Source: Castor canadensis (lineage: Eukaryota > Chordata > Mammalia > Rodentia > Castoridae). From it: a stretch of 64,000 bases of DNA. Below are positions 22,501 through 37,000 of the stretch, one piece after another. The stretch is taken from the NCBI RefSeq assembly GCF_047511655.1, contig NC_133390.1, positions 119,330,083 through 119,394,082 of the forward strand, in the 5' to 3' direction. The stretch's first letter is position 1. Each line of letters opens with the position of its first letter. The notes under the pieces are model-generated. The model worked only from the letters and a program-made list of their open reading frames with translations, did not search any database and was not told where the DNA came from. The position numbers were made by a program, and so were the translations under genes.

Positions 22501-24715
22501 CAATGTGCTAGGTGATTCTGCTAGTAACATAGATGGTTTTGTTTGGAGAGATACATGTCTTTCTTCAACTTAGTCGAATTGTCCTATTTGTAGCAAACAG
22601 AGCCTACCTCCCCCTTGAAATACCTAGCTGTAGGAAGTATTCCTTTCAAAAACTAACTCAATTCTCACAGGGAAACAATGTGCTAGATGCTCCTGCTTCT
22701 AACCCAAATGGTTCTCTTTTGAGGGATACATGTGTTTCATCAACTTAGCTGTATAGGCCTATTTGGAAGGAGATGAGCCTTTTTCCACCTTGAAAACTGT
22801 AATTTGCAGAAAACATTTCTTTCAAAAACTAACTCAGTTCTCACAGGGAAACAATGTGCTAGATGCTCCTGCATCTACAAGACATGAGTTTCTTTCAAGA
22901 GATACATGTGTTTCTTCAACTCAGTTGAATAAGCCTATTTGGAACTACATGAGCTTTACTCCACCTTGAAAACTATGATTTGCAGGATGTATATCTTTCA
23001 AAAAGTTACTCAGTTCTCACAGGGAAACAATGTGCTAGATGCTCATTCTTCTCACTCAGAAGGTTTTCTTCGAGAGATACACATATTTCTTAACTTAGCA
23101 GCATAGGCCTTTTTGGATCAAACAAAGCCATCTCCACCTTGAAAACTATGATTGGCTTAAGTATTTCTTTGAAAAACTAACTCAATTCTCACACAGAAAC
23201 AAGGTGTTAGATGCAGAAAGCTTCTAACATAGATGGATTTCTTCTGAGAGATACATGCTTTTCTTCAACTCAGCTGAATAGGCCTATTTGGAGCAAACTG
23301 AGACTATCTCCACCTTGAAAACTGTGATTTGCAGGATGTACTTCTCTCAAAAACTAACTCAGTGCTCACAGGGAGACAATGTGCTACATGCTCCAGCTTC
23401 TAACGTAGATGGTTTCCTTTGGAAAGATACATGTGTTTCTTCAACTCACTTGAATAGGGCTGTTTTGAGCAAACTGAGCCTATCTCCACCACAAAACACC
23501 TAAGTTGCAAGAAGTATTCCTTTCAAAAACTAACTTAGTTTTCACATGGACACAATGCACTAAATGCTACACCTTCTAAAATAGATGTTTTTCTTTATAG
23601 ATATAGATGTGTTTCTTTGACACAGCTGAATAGGACTATTTGGAGCAAATGAAGACTATCTCCACCTTGGAAACTATGATTTGCATGAAGTGTTCCTTTC
23701 AAAAACTAATTCAACTCTCACAGGGAAACATAGTACTACATGCTGCACCTTCTAATGTACATGGTATTCTTTGGAGAGATACGTGTGTTACTTTAACTCT
23801 GCTGAAGAGGACTATTTTTAGCAAACAGAGCCTATCTCCACCTTGAAACACCTAAGTTGCAAAAAGTATTCCTTTCAAAAACTAACTCGATTCTCACAGG
23901 GAAACAATGTGCTAGATGCTGCAGATTCTAACATAAATAGTTTTCTTTAGAAAGATACATGTGTTTCTTCAACTTAACTGCGTAGGCATATGTGAAGCAA
24001 ACAGAGCTTATATCCACCTCAAAACAACTAAGTTCAGGAATTATTCCTTTCTAAACCTAACTCGATTCTCACAGGGAAACAATGTGCTAGATACTGCATC
24101 TTCTAGCATAGATGGTTATGTTTCTAGAGATACATGTGTTTGTTCAACTTAGCTGAATAGGGCTATTTGGAGCAAACAGAGACTATCTCCACATTGAAAA
24201 CTATGATTTGCAGGAAGTATTCCTTTCAAAAACTAACTCAATTCTCACAGGGAGGCAATGTTATAAATGCTCCTACTTCTAACACAGACGGTTGTGATTG
24301 GAGAGATGCCTGTGTGTCCACAACTCAGATGAATAGGCTTATTTGGAATGAAAAGAGCTATCACCACTTTGAAAACCCACATTGAAGGAAGTAGTCCTTT
24401 CAAAAAGTAACTTAACTCTCACAGTGAAACAATGTGCTAGATGCTCCAGCTTCTACCCCTGATGGTTTTCTTTCAAGAGATACATGTGTTTCTTCAACTT
24501 AGCTGAATAGGCCTATTTGGGGCAACATGAGCCTTTCTCCACCATGAAAACTATGATTTACAGGAAAAATTTCTTTTGAAAACTAACTCAATTCTCACAA
24601 GGAATCAATTGGCAAGATGCTGCAGCTTCTAATATAAATAGTTTCTTTGGAGAGATTCATGTATTTCTTCAACTCAGCTGAATAGTCCTAATTGGAAGAA
24701 AATGAGCCTTTCTCC
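19556..24715 (+). repeat. Satellite family B, forward block 1
   Basis: About 30 monomers. The landmark cttctaacat occurs near 20251, 20424, 20601, 20775 and 20951, a spacing of 173-177. Family signatures are ggttttctttggagagatac, cagctgaataggcctatttg and tttgcaggaagtattccttt. Many monomers hold a 66-72 codon frame, which follows from the unit length and is not evidence of a gene. Confidence 0.93.
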
Positions 24716-27700
24716 AAAATGGCAGTATTCCCTTAAGCAGCTAACTCAATTCACAATGCTAAACAAGGTGCTAGACCCTCTTGCTTCTAACATTAATGAT
24801 TCTCTTAAAAGAACTACAGTGATTCTTCCATTTATTTCAAAGGGGCTGTTTGGAACAAAGTTGATGTTTCTCACCCATGAAAATGCTGAGAGGTGGGTCA
24901 TATTCTTTAACCAGCTAACTCAATTCACAATGCTAAATAATGTGCTTGACTCTGTTGCTTGTAACTTTAATGGTTCTCTTACAAGAGAAACAGTTCTTCT
25001 TCCATTAACTTGAGAAAGGGCCATTGTGCACAAAGATAATGTTTTTCATACATTAAAAGCCTGAGAGACAGGCAGTATTCCTCTTAAAAGTTAACTCAAT
25101 TCTCACTGGTAAACAACACTCTGGACCCTCTGCATTCTAACATTAATGGTTTTCTTAAAAGAGAAGCAGCACTTGTCCTTTCACTTGAATTTGACAATTT
25201 TCAAAAAGTTGATGTCCCACCCACATGAAAACACTGAGTGCTATGCAGTATATCGTTCAATAGGTAACTCAATTCTCATTGAGAAACAAGGTGCTAGGCC
25301 CCCCTGATTCTACCATTGATAGTTTTCTTTCAAGACATACAGTACTTTTTCCATTCAGTTGAACTGAGCTGTTTAGCAAAAAGGTGATGTTCCTCACACT
25401 TTAAAACCCTGAGAGATAGGCAGTATTCCTGTTAAATACTATCTCAATTCTCCCTGCTTAAGAAAGTGCAAAATTCTGATGCTTGTAACATTAATAGTGC
25501 TCTTACAGGAGATACACTGCTTCTTCCATTCACTTGAAAGGGGCTATTTTGCACACAGATAATGTTCTTCACACTTTAAAAGCTTGAGAGATAGGCAGTA
25601 TTCCTTTTAAAAGTTAACTCAATTCACACTGCTAAACAAGGTGCTACACCCTCTGGCTTCTATCATTAGTGGTCCTATTACAAGAGACACAGGGTTTCTT
25701 CCATTCACTTTAAAGGGGTTATTTTACACAAAGGTGATATTCCTCACCCATGAAAACACTGAGTGGTAGGCAGTATTCCTTTAAACAAGTAACTCAATTC
25801 TCATTGGAAAACAAGTGGTGGATCTTACTGCTTCTAACATTCATAGTTCTATTACAAGAGATGCAGGCGATTTTGCACAATGGCTATGTCCTCACCCATG
25901 AAAACGCTGAAGGGTAGATAGTATTCCCCTAAACAGCTAACTCTATTCAAAATGCTAAACAAGGTGCTTGACCCTCTTTCTTCTAACATTAATGATTCTC
26001 TTACAAGAGCTACAATGCTTCTTCCATTCACTTGTATGGGGCTATTATGAACAAAAGTGATGTTCCTGACCCATGGAGACACTGATGGGTAGACAGTATT
26101 CCTTTAAACAGCTAACTCAATTCACAATGCTAAACAAGGTGCTATACCCTCTTGCTTCTAACATTAATTATTCTCTTACAAGTGCTACAGTGCATCTTCC
26201 ATTCACTTGAATGGGGTGATTGTGTAAAAAGGTGATATTCCTCACCCATGAAAACACTGAGATGTAGGCAGTATTCCTTCAAAGAACTAACTGAATTCAA
26301 AATGCTAAAAAAGTTGCTAGACCCTCTTGCTTCTATCATTAATGATTCTCTTACAAGTGCTACTGTGCTTCTTCCATTCACTTGTTTGGGGTGATTTTGA
26401 ACAAAGGTGATGTTTGTGACCCATGAAAACAGTGAGAGTTATACAGTATTCCTTTAAACATCTAACACAATTCACAGTACTAAAGAAAGTGCTAGACCCT
26501 CTTGCTTCTTACATTTATGATTCTCTTACGTGAGCTTCAATCTTCTCCATTCACTTGAAAAGGGCTGTTTTGTACAAAGTTGATGCCCTCACCCATGAAA
26601 ACGCTGAGAGGTAGGCCGTATTCCTTTAACCTGCTACTCAATTCACAATGCTAAAAAAGGTGCTTGACCCTCTTGTTTGTAACCTTAATGGTTCTCTTAC
26701 AAGAGAAACAGTGCTTCTTCTATTCACTTGAAAAGGGCTATTTCGCACAAAGATAATGTTCTTCATACATTTAAAAGCCTGAGAGACAGGCAGTATTTCT
26801 TTTAAAAGTTAACTGAATTCTTACTGGTAAACAACATGTAGGACCCTCTGGCTTCTAACATTAATGGTTTTCTTAAAAGAGAAACAGTGCTTCTTCCTTT
26901 CACTTGATTGTGGTAATTTTGCAAAAAGGTGATGTTCCACCTCCATGATAACACTGAGTGCTATGCAGTATATCGTTCAATGGGTATCTCAATTCTCCTT
27001 GAGAAAAAAGTGCTAGGCCCTCGTGATTCTACCATTGATAGTTATCTTCCAAGACATACAGTGGTTGTTCCATTCAGTTCAAATGAGCAGTGTGGCACAA
27101 AGGTGATGTTACTCACACTTTAAAACCATGAGAGATAGGCAGTATTCCTGTTAAATGCTAACTCAATTCTCACTGCTTAAGAAGGTACAAAATTCTGAAG
27201 CTTGTAATATTAATCATTCTCTTACAGGAGATACACTGCTTCTTCCATTAACTTGAAAGGGGCTATTTTGCACACAGACAATGTTCTTCACACTTTAAAA
27301 GCTTGAGAGGTAGGCAGTATTCCTTTTAAAAGTTAACTCAATTCTTGCTGCTAAACAAAGTGCTAGAGCCTCCTGCTGCTAACATTAATGGTTTTCTTAC
27401 AAGATAAACTGGGTGTGTTCCTTTCCCTTGAATGCAGCTATTTGGCACAATGTTGATGTTCCTCACATATGACAAAACGCAGTGGTAGGCAGTATTCATT
27501 TTAACAGGTAACTCATTTCACATAGGGAGACCAGGTGGAAGACATTCCTACCATTCACACATTGCATCCTGCCATGAGATACAAGTGTTTGTCCACTTTG
27601 TCTGAAGCAGGTATTTTTCAAAGAGTGAATGATTCTCCAGTTTAAAAGGCTTTCATTTCTCAAGCATTCCTTTCACATGCTAACTCAATTTTCACAGCAA

Positions 27701-30700
27701 AACAATGTGCTAGAACCTCCTGCTGCAAACCTTGACTTCTGCTTACAAGAGATAGAGTGTGTCTTCCATTCACTTGAAAGTGTCTCTTTGGCAAAAAGAT
27801 GGTATTCCTCACACATTAAAACCCTGAGAGAGAGGCAGTACTCCTTTTAAAAGGTAACTCAATTTAAACTGCTACACAAAGTGCTAGACCCTCTTTCTTG
27901 TAACCTTTGTGGTTCTCCTACAAGACATACAGTAACTCTTCCCTTCATTGAAAGGGGCAATTTTGCACTAAAATGATGTTTCTCACACTTCAAAAGCCTG
28001 AGAGACAGGTGGTATTCCTTTTAAAACTGCACTCTATTCCCACTGTTAAATGAGGTGCTAAACCCTCTTGCTTCTATCACTAATTGTTCTATTACAAGAG
28101 ACACAGTGCTTCTTCCATTCAATTTAAAGGGGTTATTTTGCACAAAGGTGATATTTCTCACCCATGAAAACACTGAGTGGTAGACAATATTCCTTTAAGG
28201 AAGTAACTCAATTCTCATCGGGAAACAAGGTGGGTCACTTTCTTGCTTCTAACACTTATAGTGCTCTTACAAGAGATGCGGTGCTGGTTCCATTCACTTG
28301 AAAGAGGCGATTTGCAAAAAGCTGATGTTCCTCACCAATGAAATCAATGAGAGGTAGGCAGTATTTCATTAAACAGCTAACCCATTTCCCACTGCTAAAC
28401 AAGGTGCGAGACCGTCTTGCTTCTATCATTAAATGTTCTATTACAAGAGACACAGTGCTTCTTCCATTCATTTTAAGGGGACTATTTTGCACAAAGGTGA
28501 TATCCCCAACCATGAGAACACTGAGAGGTAGACAGTACTCCTTTAAGCAGCTAACTCAATTCACAATGCTAAAAAAGGTGCTGGGCTGTCTTGCTTCTAA
28601 CATTAATGATTCTCTTACAAGAGCTACAGTGCTTCTTCCATTCACCTGAATATGGTGATTTTGCAAAAGATCACCACATCATATATCATCATATTTTCAT
28701 AGATTTCCTCACCTATGAAAACGCTGAGAGGTAGGCAGTATTCCTTTAAACATCTACCTCAATTCAAAATGCTAAACAAGGTGCTAGACCCTCTTGCTTG
28801 TAACATTAATGATTTTCTTACAAGAGCTACAGTTTTTCTCCATTCACTTGAAAGGGGTTATTTGGCACAAAGTTGATGTTCCTCACCCATGAAAATGCTG
28901 ATAGGTAGGCAGTATTCCTTTAAACAGCTAACTCAATTCACAATGCTAAAAGAGGTGCTAAACCCTCTTCTTCAAACATTTATTATTCTCTTACAAGAGC
29001 TCCAGTGCACATTCTATTCACTTGTATGGAGTTATTTTGCACAAAATTGATGTTCCTCACCCATGAAAACCCTGAGAAGAAGGCAGTATTCCTTTAAACA
29101 GCTAACTCAATTCACAATGATGAACAAGGTGTTATACCCTCTTGCTTCTAACATTAATGATTCTCCTACAAGAGCTACAGTGCTCCTTCCATTCACTTGA
29201 ATGAGGTGATTTTGCACATAGGTGATTTCTCACCCATGAAAACACTGTGTGGTAGGCAGTATTCCTTTAAACACAGAACTCAATACTCATTGGAAAAGAA
29301 GGTGCTTGACCCTTCTGCTGCTAACATTCATAGTTCTCTTACAAGTGATGCAGTGTTGGTTCCATTCATTTGAAAGAGGTGATTGGCAATAAAGGTGATG
29401 GTCTTCACCCATGAAATCAATGAGTGTAAGAAGCATTCCTTTAAACAGCTAACTCAATTCACAATGCTAAACAAGGTGCTAGACCCTGTTGCTTCTAACA
29501 TTAATGATTCTCTTACAAGAGCTACAGTCTTTGTTCCATTCACTTGAATGGGGTGATTTTTCAAAATGGTGATGTTCCTCACCCATGAAACACTGAGAGG
29601 TAGGCAGTATTCCTTTAAAGAGCTAATTGAATTCACAATGCTAAACAAGTTGCTTTATTCTCTTGCTTCTACCATTAATGATTCTCCTACAAGATCTTCA
29701 GTGCTTCTTCCATTCACTTGTATGGGGCAATTTTGAACAAAGTGATGTTACTGCCCATGAAAACACTGAGAGGTAGATAGTATTCCTAAACAGCTAACTC
29801 AATTCACAGTCCTAAACAAGATACTAGACCCTCTTGCTTCTAACATTTGTGATTCTCTTACAAGAGCTTCAGTGCTTCACCATTCACTTGAAAGGGTCTG
29901 TTTTGCACAAAGTTGATGTTCCTCACCCATGAAAATGCTGAGAGGTAGGCATATGCCTTTAACCATCTACCTCAATTCACAATGCTAAAGAAAGTTCTGG
30001 ACACTCTTGCTTGTAACATTCATGGTTCTCTTACAAGAGAAACAGAGCTTCTCCATTCACTTGAAAGGGGCCGTTTTGCACAAAGATGAAGTTCTTCATA
30101 CTTTAAAAGTCTGAGAGACATTCAGTATTTCTTTTGAAAGTTAACTCAATTCTCACTGTTAAACAACATGCTAGACCCTCTGGCTTCTAACATTAATGGT
30201 TTTCTTAAAAGAGAAGCAGTACTTCTTTCTTTCACTTGAATTTGGCAATTTTGCAAAAAGGTGATTTTCCACCCACATGATAACATTGAGTTCTACACAG
30301 CATATCATTCAAAGGGTAACTGGATTCTCCTTGAGAAACAAGGTGCTAGGCCCTCCTGATTTTACCATTGATAGTTTTCTTCCAAGACATGCAGTGCTTG
30401 TTTCATTCAGTTAAATTGAGCTGTTGGGCACAAAGGTGATGTTCCTCACACTTTAAAACCCTGAAAGATATGCAGGATTCCTGTTAAATGCTAATTCAAT
30501 TCTCACTGCTTAACAAGGTGCTAAATTCTGATGTTTGTAACATTAATGTTTCTCTTACAGGACATACACTGCTTCTTCCATTCACTTCAAAAGGGCTATT
30601 TTGTACACAGATAATGTTCTTTACTATTTAAAAGCCTGAGAGATAGGCAGTATTCCTTTTAAAAGTTAACTCAATTCTCACTGCTAAACAAAGTGCTAGA

Positions 30701-31010
30701 ATCTCTTGCTGCTAATGCTAATAGTTTTCTTACATGAGAAACTGGGCTTGTTCCATTCATTTGCATGCAGTTATTTGGCACAATGGTGATGTTCCTCACC
30801 CATGAAAAAACTCAATTGTATGCAGTATTCCTTTCCACAGGTAACTCATTTCTCATAGGGAGACAAGGTGCAAGACATTGCTGCCTCTCACCCATTGCAT
30901 CGTGATATGAAATACATGTGTTGGTCCATTTCATCTGAAGTGGGTATTTTTCAAAGAGTGAATGATTCTCCACTTTAAAAGTCTTTCGTTTTTCAAGCAT
31001 TCCTTTCACA
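24716..31010 (+). repeat. Satellite family A, forward block 2
   Basis: About 36 monomers. The change from family B is sharp, at ctccaaaatggcagtattccc. A distinctive monomer containing tatgcagtatatcgttcaat near 25240 recurs near 26960 and in diverged form near 30295. The marker monomer recurs at 27583 and about 30915. These spacings indicate higher-order organisation. A short unexplained insert of roughly 35 bp lies at about 28668-28705. No gene is seen. Confidence 0.92.
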
Positions 31011-34000
31011 TGCTAACTCAATTCTCACAGGGAAACAATTTGCTAGATGCTGCAGCTTCTAACATAGATGGTTTTCTTTCAAGATGTCATGTGTTTTATC
31101 AACTCACCTGAATAGGCCTATTTGCAACAAAATGAGACTTTCTCCACTTTGAAAATTCTGATTTGCAGGATGTATTCCTTTCAAAAACTAACTCAATATT
31201 CACTGGTAAATAATATGCTAGATGCTCCTGCATCATACACAGGTGGTTTTCTAGTGAGATATACTTGTGTTTCTTCAACTTAGCTGAATAGGTCTATTTG
31301 CAGCCAAATGAGCCATTCTCCACATTGAAAACTGTGATTTGCTGGAAGTATTCCTTCCAAAGATAACTCAGTTCTCACAGGGAAACAATGTATTAGGTGC
31401 TGCAGGTTCTCGCATTGATGGTTTTCTTTGGAGATGAACATACATTTCTTCTAGTCAGGTGAATTTCCTATTTGGAACAAAATGAGCCTTTCTCCACCTT
31501 GAAAACTATGATTTGCTGCGAGAACTACTTTCAAAAACTAACTCAAGTCTCCAGGGAAACAAAGTTCTAGATTCTGCTCCTTCTCACATAGGTGATTTCT
31601 TTGGAGAGATGCATGTGTTTCTTCAACTCAGCTGAATAAGCCTATTTGGAGGAAAATGACCCTATCTCCACTTTAACCTCAAGTTGCAGGAAGTATTCCT
31701 TTAAAAAACTACCTATGTTCTCACAGGGAAACAATGTGTCAGATGCCCCTGCTTCTAATAAGGATGATATTCTTTTGGGAGATGAATATGTTTCTTCAAC
31801 TGAAGTGACTAGGAATATTTGGAACAAAATGAGCCTTTCTCAACCTTGAAAATTGTGATTTGCATGATGTACTCCTTTCCACAACTAACTCAATTGTCTC
31901 AGGGAAACAATGTGCTAGAGGTTGCAGCTTCTACCATGGATGATTTTCTGTGGAGAGGTTCATGAGTTTCTTCAACTCAGCTGTAAAGGACTATTTAGAT
32001 CACGCAGATCCTCTCTCCACCTTGAAATACCTACATTTCAGGAAGTATTCCTTTCAAAGACTAACTCCATTTTCACAGGGTAACAATGTGCTGCATGCTG
32101 CTGCTTCTAACATAGATGGTTTTCATAGGAGAGATAAATGTGCCTCTCCTAGTCATCTGAATAGGACTATATGGAGCAAAATGAGCTGATTTACAGGAAG
32201 TATTCCACCAAAAACTAACTAAAATTTCCAGGGAAATAATGTGCTAGATGTTACAGCTTCTAACTCAGATGGTTTTCTAGGAGAGATACATGTGTTTCTT
32301 CAACTCACCTGAAAAGTCCTTTTGGAGCAAAAAAGAGGCTATCTCCACCGTGAAATACTCAAGCTGCACAAGAACTCCTTTCAAAAACTAACTCAATTAT
32401 CACAGGAATACAATTTGCTAAATAGGCCTATTTGCAACAAAATGAGCCTTGAAACATTTATATTGGAGGAAGTATTTCTTTCAAAACCTAACTAAATTCT
32501 CACAGAGAAACAATGGGTTATATGCTTCTGCTACTAACGTAGATGGTTTTCTTTGGAGAGATACAAGTGTTTCTACTACTCAGCTGAATAGGCCCATATG
32601 GAACAAAATCAGCCTATCCCACCTTGGAAACTGTGATTTGCAGGACATATTCCTTTCAAAAACTAACTCAACTCTCACAGGGAAACAATGTGCTAGATGC
32701 TCCTGCTTCTAACATGGATGGTTTTCTTTTGAGAAATACATGTGTTTCTTCTACTTAGTTGAATAGGCCTATTTTGAACAGAATGAGCCTTCCTCCACCT
32801 TGAAAATTGTGATTTTCACGAAGTATTCCTTTCTAAAACTCACTCAATTCTCTCAGGGAAACATGTGCTAGTGGCTGCAACATGTAACATACATGGTTTC
32901 CTATGGGGAGATAAATGTGTTTCTTCAGCTCAGCTGAATAGGCTTACTTGGAGCAAACAGAGCCTATCTCCACCTTGAAACACCTAAGTTGCATGAAGTA
33001 TTTCTTTAAAACACCAGGTCTATTTTCACAGAGAAATAAAGTGCTAGATGCTGCAGCTTCAAACATAGATGCTTTTCTTTAAGAGATAAATTGTTTCTTC
33101 AACTTAGGGGAATAAGTATATATGGAACAAAATGAGCCTATCTCCACCTTGAAAATTCTGATGTGCAGGAAGTATTCCTTCAAGAACTAACTCAATTCTC
33201 ACAGGGAAAAAATGTGCCAGATGCTCCTGCTTCTAACACGGATGATTTTCTTTTGAGAGATACATGTATTTCTTCTACTAAGCTGAATAGGCCTATTTGC
33301 AACAGAATTAGCCTTCCTCCACTTTGAAAATTGTGATTTGCATGAAGTACTTTCCAAAACTAACTCAATTCTCTCAGGGAAACAATGTGCTAGAGGTTGC
33401 AATACTAACATGATGGTTTTCTTTGGAGAGATACATGAGTTTCTTCAATTCAGATATATAGGCCTATTTAAAGAAAACAGATCCTATCTCCATCTTGAAA
33501 CACCTAACTTTCAGGAAGTATTCCTTTCAAAAACTAACTCCATTCTCACAGGGTAACAATGCTCAAATGCTGCAGCTTCTAACAAAGATGGTTTTCCTTG
33601 GAGAGATAAATGTGTTTCTCCTATGCAGCTGAATAAGAGTATGTGGAGCAAAATGAGCCTTTCTCCACCTAAAAACATGATTTGCAGAAAGTATTCTTTT
33701 CAAAAACAGACTCAATTCTCCAGGGAAATAATGTTCTAGATGCAACACCTTCTAACATAGATGGTTTCCTTTGGAAAGATATATGTGTTTCTTCAAGTCA
33801 CCTGAAAAGTCCTTTTGGAGCAAAAAGAGCCTATCACCACCTTGAAATACCTAAGCTGCTGCAAGTACACCTTTCAAAAAATAACTCAATTATCACAGGG
33901 AAGCAATGTACTAGATGCTCCTGTATCTAACATGGATAGTTTTCTTTAAGAGATACACGTGTCTTGTCAACTCACCTGAATAGGTCTATTTGGAACAAAA

Positions 34001-37000
34001 TGAGCCTTTCTCAATCTTGCAACCTATGGTTTGCAGGAAGTATTTCTTTCAAAACCTAACTCAATTCTCAGAGATAAACAATGTGCTTGATGCTCCTGCT
34101 CTAACACAGATGGTTTTCTTCAGAGAGATACATGTGTTTCATCAACTTAGGTGAATAGGCCAACTTTTAGAAAAATTAGCCATTCTCCACATTTAAAACT
34201 ATGATTTGCAAGAAGTATTCCTTCCAAAACTAACTCAATTCTCACAGGCAAACAATGTACTAGATGCTGCAACTTCTTGCATAGATGGGTTTCTTTGGAG
34301 TGGTTCATATGTTTCTTCCACTCATTTGAATTGGCCTATTTGTGACAAAATTAGCCTTTTCCACCTGAAAACTATGATTTGCTGGGAATATTACTTTCAA
34401 AAACTAACTCAATTCTCCAGGCAAACAATGTACTATATTCTGCAGCTTAAAATATAGATGGTTGCTTTGGAGAGATACATGTGTTTCTTCAACTCAGCTA
34501 AATAGGCCTATTTGGAACAAAATGAGCTTTCCATACCCTGAAAACTATGATTTGCTGGCAGTATTCCTTTAAAAAACTAACTCAATTCCACAGTGAGACA
34601 ATGTGCTAAATGCTGCCGCATCTAACATACTGGTGCATTTGGAGGGATACAAGTGTTTCTTCAACTCAGTTGAAAAGGGCTATGTGGAGCAAACAGTGTA
34701 ACTCCACCTTGAAACACCTAAGTTGAATGAAGTATTTATTTCAAAAACTAACTCAATTCTAAGAGAGAAACAATGTGCTTGAGACTGTTGCTTCCAACAT
34801 AGATGGTTTTCTTTGGAGAGACACATGTGTTTCTTCTACTTAGCTTAATAGGCCTATATGGAACAAAATGAGCCTTTCTCCACCATGAAAACTATGATTT
34901 GAAGGAAGTATTTTTTTAAAAGCCTGTCAATTCTCACAGGGAAACAATGTGCTAGAAGCCCCTGCTTCTAATACGGATTGTTTGAAGGAAGTATTTTTTT
35001 AAAAGCCTGTCAATTCTCACAGGGAAACAATGTGCTAGAAGCCCCTGCTTCTAATACGGATTGTTTTCTTTTGAGACATATATGAGTTTCTTGTATTCAG
35101 TTGAATAGGCCTATTTGAAACAAAATGAGCCTTCCTCCACCTTGAAAACTATGATTTGCTGGGGAGTATTCCTTTCAAAAACTAATTCCAGTGAAACAGT
35201 GTGCTAAATGCTTCAGCTTCTAACATAGTGGTGTCTTTAGAGAGATACAAGTGTTTCATCAACTCAGCTGAATAGGGCTATGTGGAGCAAACAGAGCTTA
35301 TCTCCACCTTGAAACAACTAATTTGGATGATGCATTTCTTTCAAAAACTAACTCAATTCTCACAGAGAAATAATGTGTTAGATGCTGCTGCTACTAACAT
35401 AGATGGTTTTCTTTGGAGAGATACATGTGTTTCTTCTACTCAGCTGAATAGGCCTATATGAAACAAAATGAGCCTTTTCCACCTTGAAATCTATGATTCA
35501 CAGAAAGTATACCTTTCAAAAACTAACTCCATTTTCACTGGGAAACAAAGTGCTAGATGCTCCTGCTTTTAGTACACATGGTTTTCTTCCAGAGATACAT
35601 GTGTTTCATCCACTGAACTATTTGGAAAAAAATGAGCCTTTCTCCACCTTAAAATCTATGATTTGGAGGAATTATTCCTTTCAGAAAATAACTCAATACT
35701 CATAGGGAAACAATGTACTAGATGCTGCAGTTTCTAACATAGATGATTCTCCTTGGAGTGATTTCTTTTTTCTTCAACTACTTGAATAGGACTATTTGGA
35801 GGAAAGAGAGCTTATCTCTACATTGAAACACCTGAGTTGCAGGAAGTATTCCTTTGAAAAACTACCTCAGTTCTCACAAGGAAACAATGTCCTAGATGCC
35901 CCTCCTTCTAATATGGATGATTTTCTTTCGTGAGATAAATGTGTCCCTTCAATTCATCTGAATAGGGCTATTTGGAACAAAATGAGCCTTTCTCCACCTT
36001 GAAAATTCTGATTGGCAGGAAGTATTCCTTTGGAAAACGAACTCAATTCTCACAAAGAAACAATGTGCTAGATGCTACAACTTCTAGCATAGATGGTTTT
36101 CTTTGGAAAGGTACATATGTTTCACCCACTAAACTGAATAGACCTTTTGGAATAAAATGAGCCTTTCTCCACTGTGAAATCTGATTTGCTGGCAGTACTA
36201 CTTTCAAAAACTCACTCAATTCCTCAAGGAAAAAATGTGCTAGATGCTCCTGCTTCTAACACAGATGGTTTTTTTCTCTTGAGAGATACATGTGTTTCTT
36301 CATCAAAACTGAATATCTTGTTTGCAAGAAAATAATCCTTTCTACACTTTAAAAATTATGATTTGCAGGAAGTATTCCTTTCAAAAGTAACTCAGTTCTC
36401 ACATATAAACAATGTGATAGACGCTGCAGCTTCTAGCATGCATGGTTTTCTTTGGAGAAGTACATGTGTTTCTTCAACTCAGTGAATATGCCTATTTGGA
36501 ATAAACAGAGCGTATTTCCACCTAGACACACTTCAGTTGCAGGATGTATTCCATTCCAAAACTATCATCATTCTTAGAGGAAAGCAATGTGCTTAATGCT
36601 CCTGCTGCTAACACGGATGGTTGTCTTCATGAGATACATGTGTTTCTTCTCTTCAGCTGAATGGGCCTATGTGCAGCAAACAGAGTCTATCTCCACCTTG
36701 AAACACCTAAGTTGGGTGAAGTATTTCTTTCAAAAACTTCCTCATTTCTAACAGAGAAACAATAGTTTAGATGCTGCTGCTTCTAACATAGATGGTTTTC
36801 TTTGGAGAGACATGTGTTTTTTCTACTCACCTGAATAGTCTTATATGGAACAAAATGAGCCTTTCTCCACTTTGAAAACTATGAATTGCAGGAAGTATTC
36901 CTTCAAAAACTAACTAAATTCTCACAGGGAAGCAGTGTGCTAGATACTCCTGCTTCTATCACGGATGGTTTTATTTTGCAAAATACATGTGTTTCTTCAA

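Noticed and set aside
19719..24385. Dozens of similar 60-110 codon frames in satellite B that might be a repeat-protein gene family
   Set aside because: The unit is near 174 bases, a multiple of three, so a chance open frame repeats in each monomer. Stops recur at the same places, indels shift the frame freely, and no splice, start or domain pattern supports coding.
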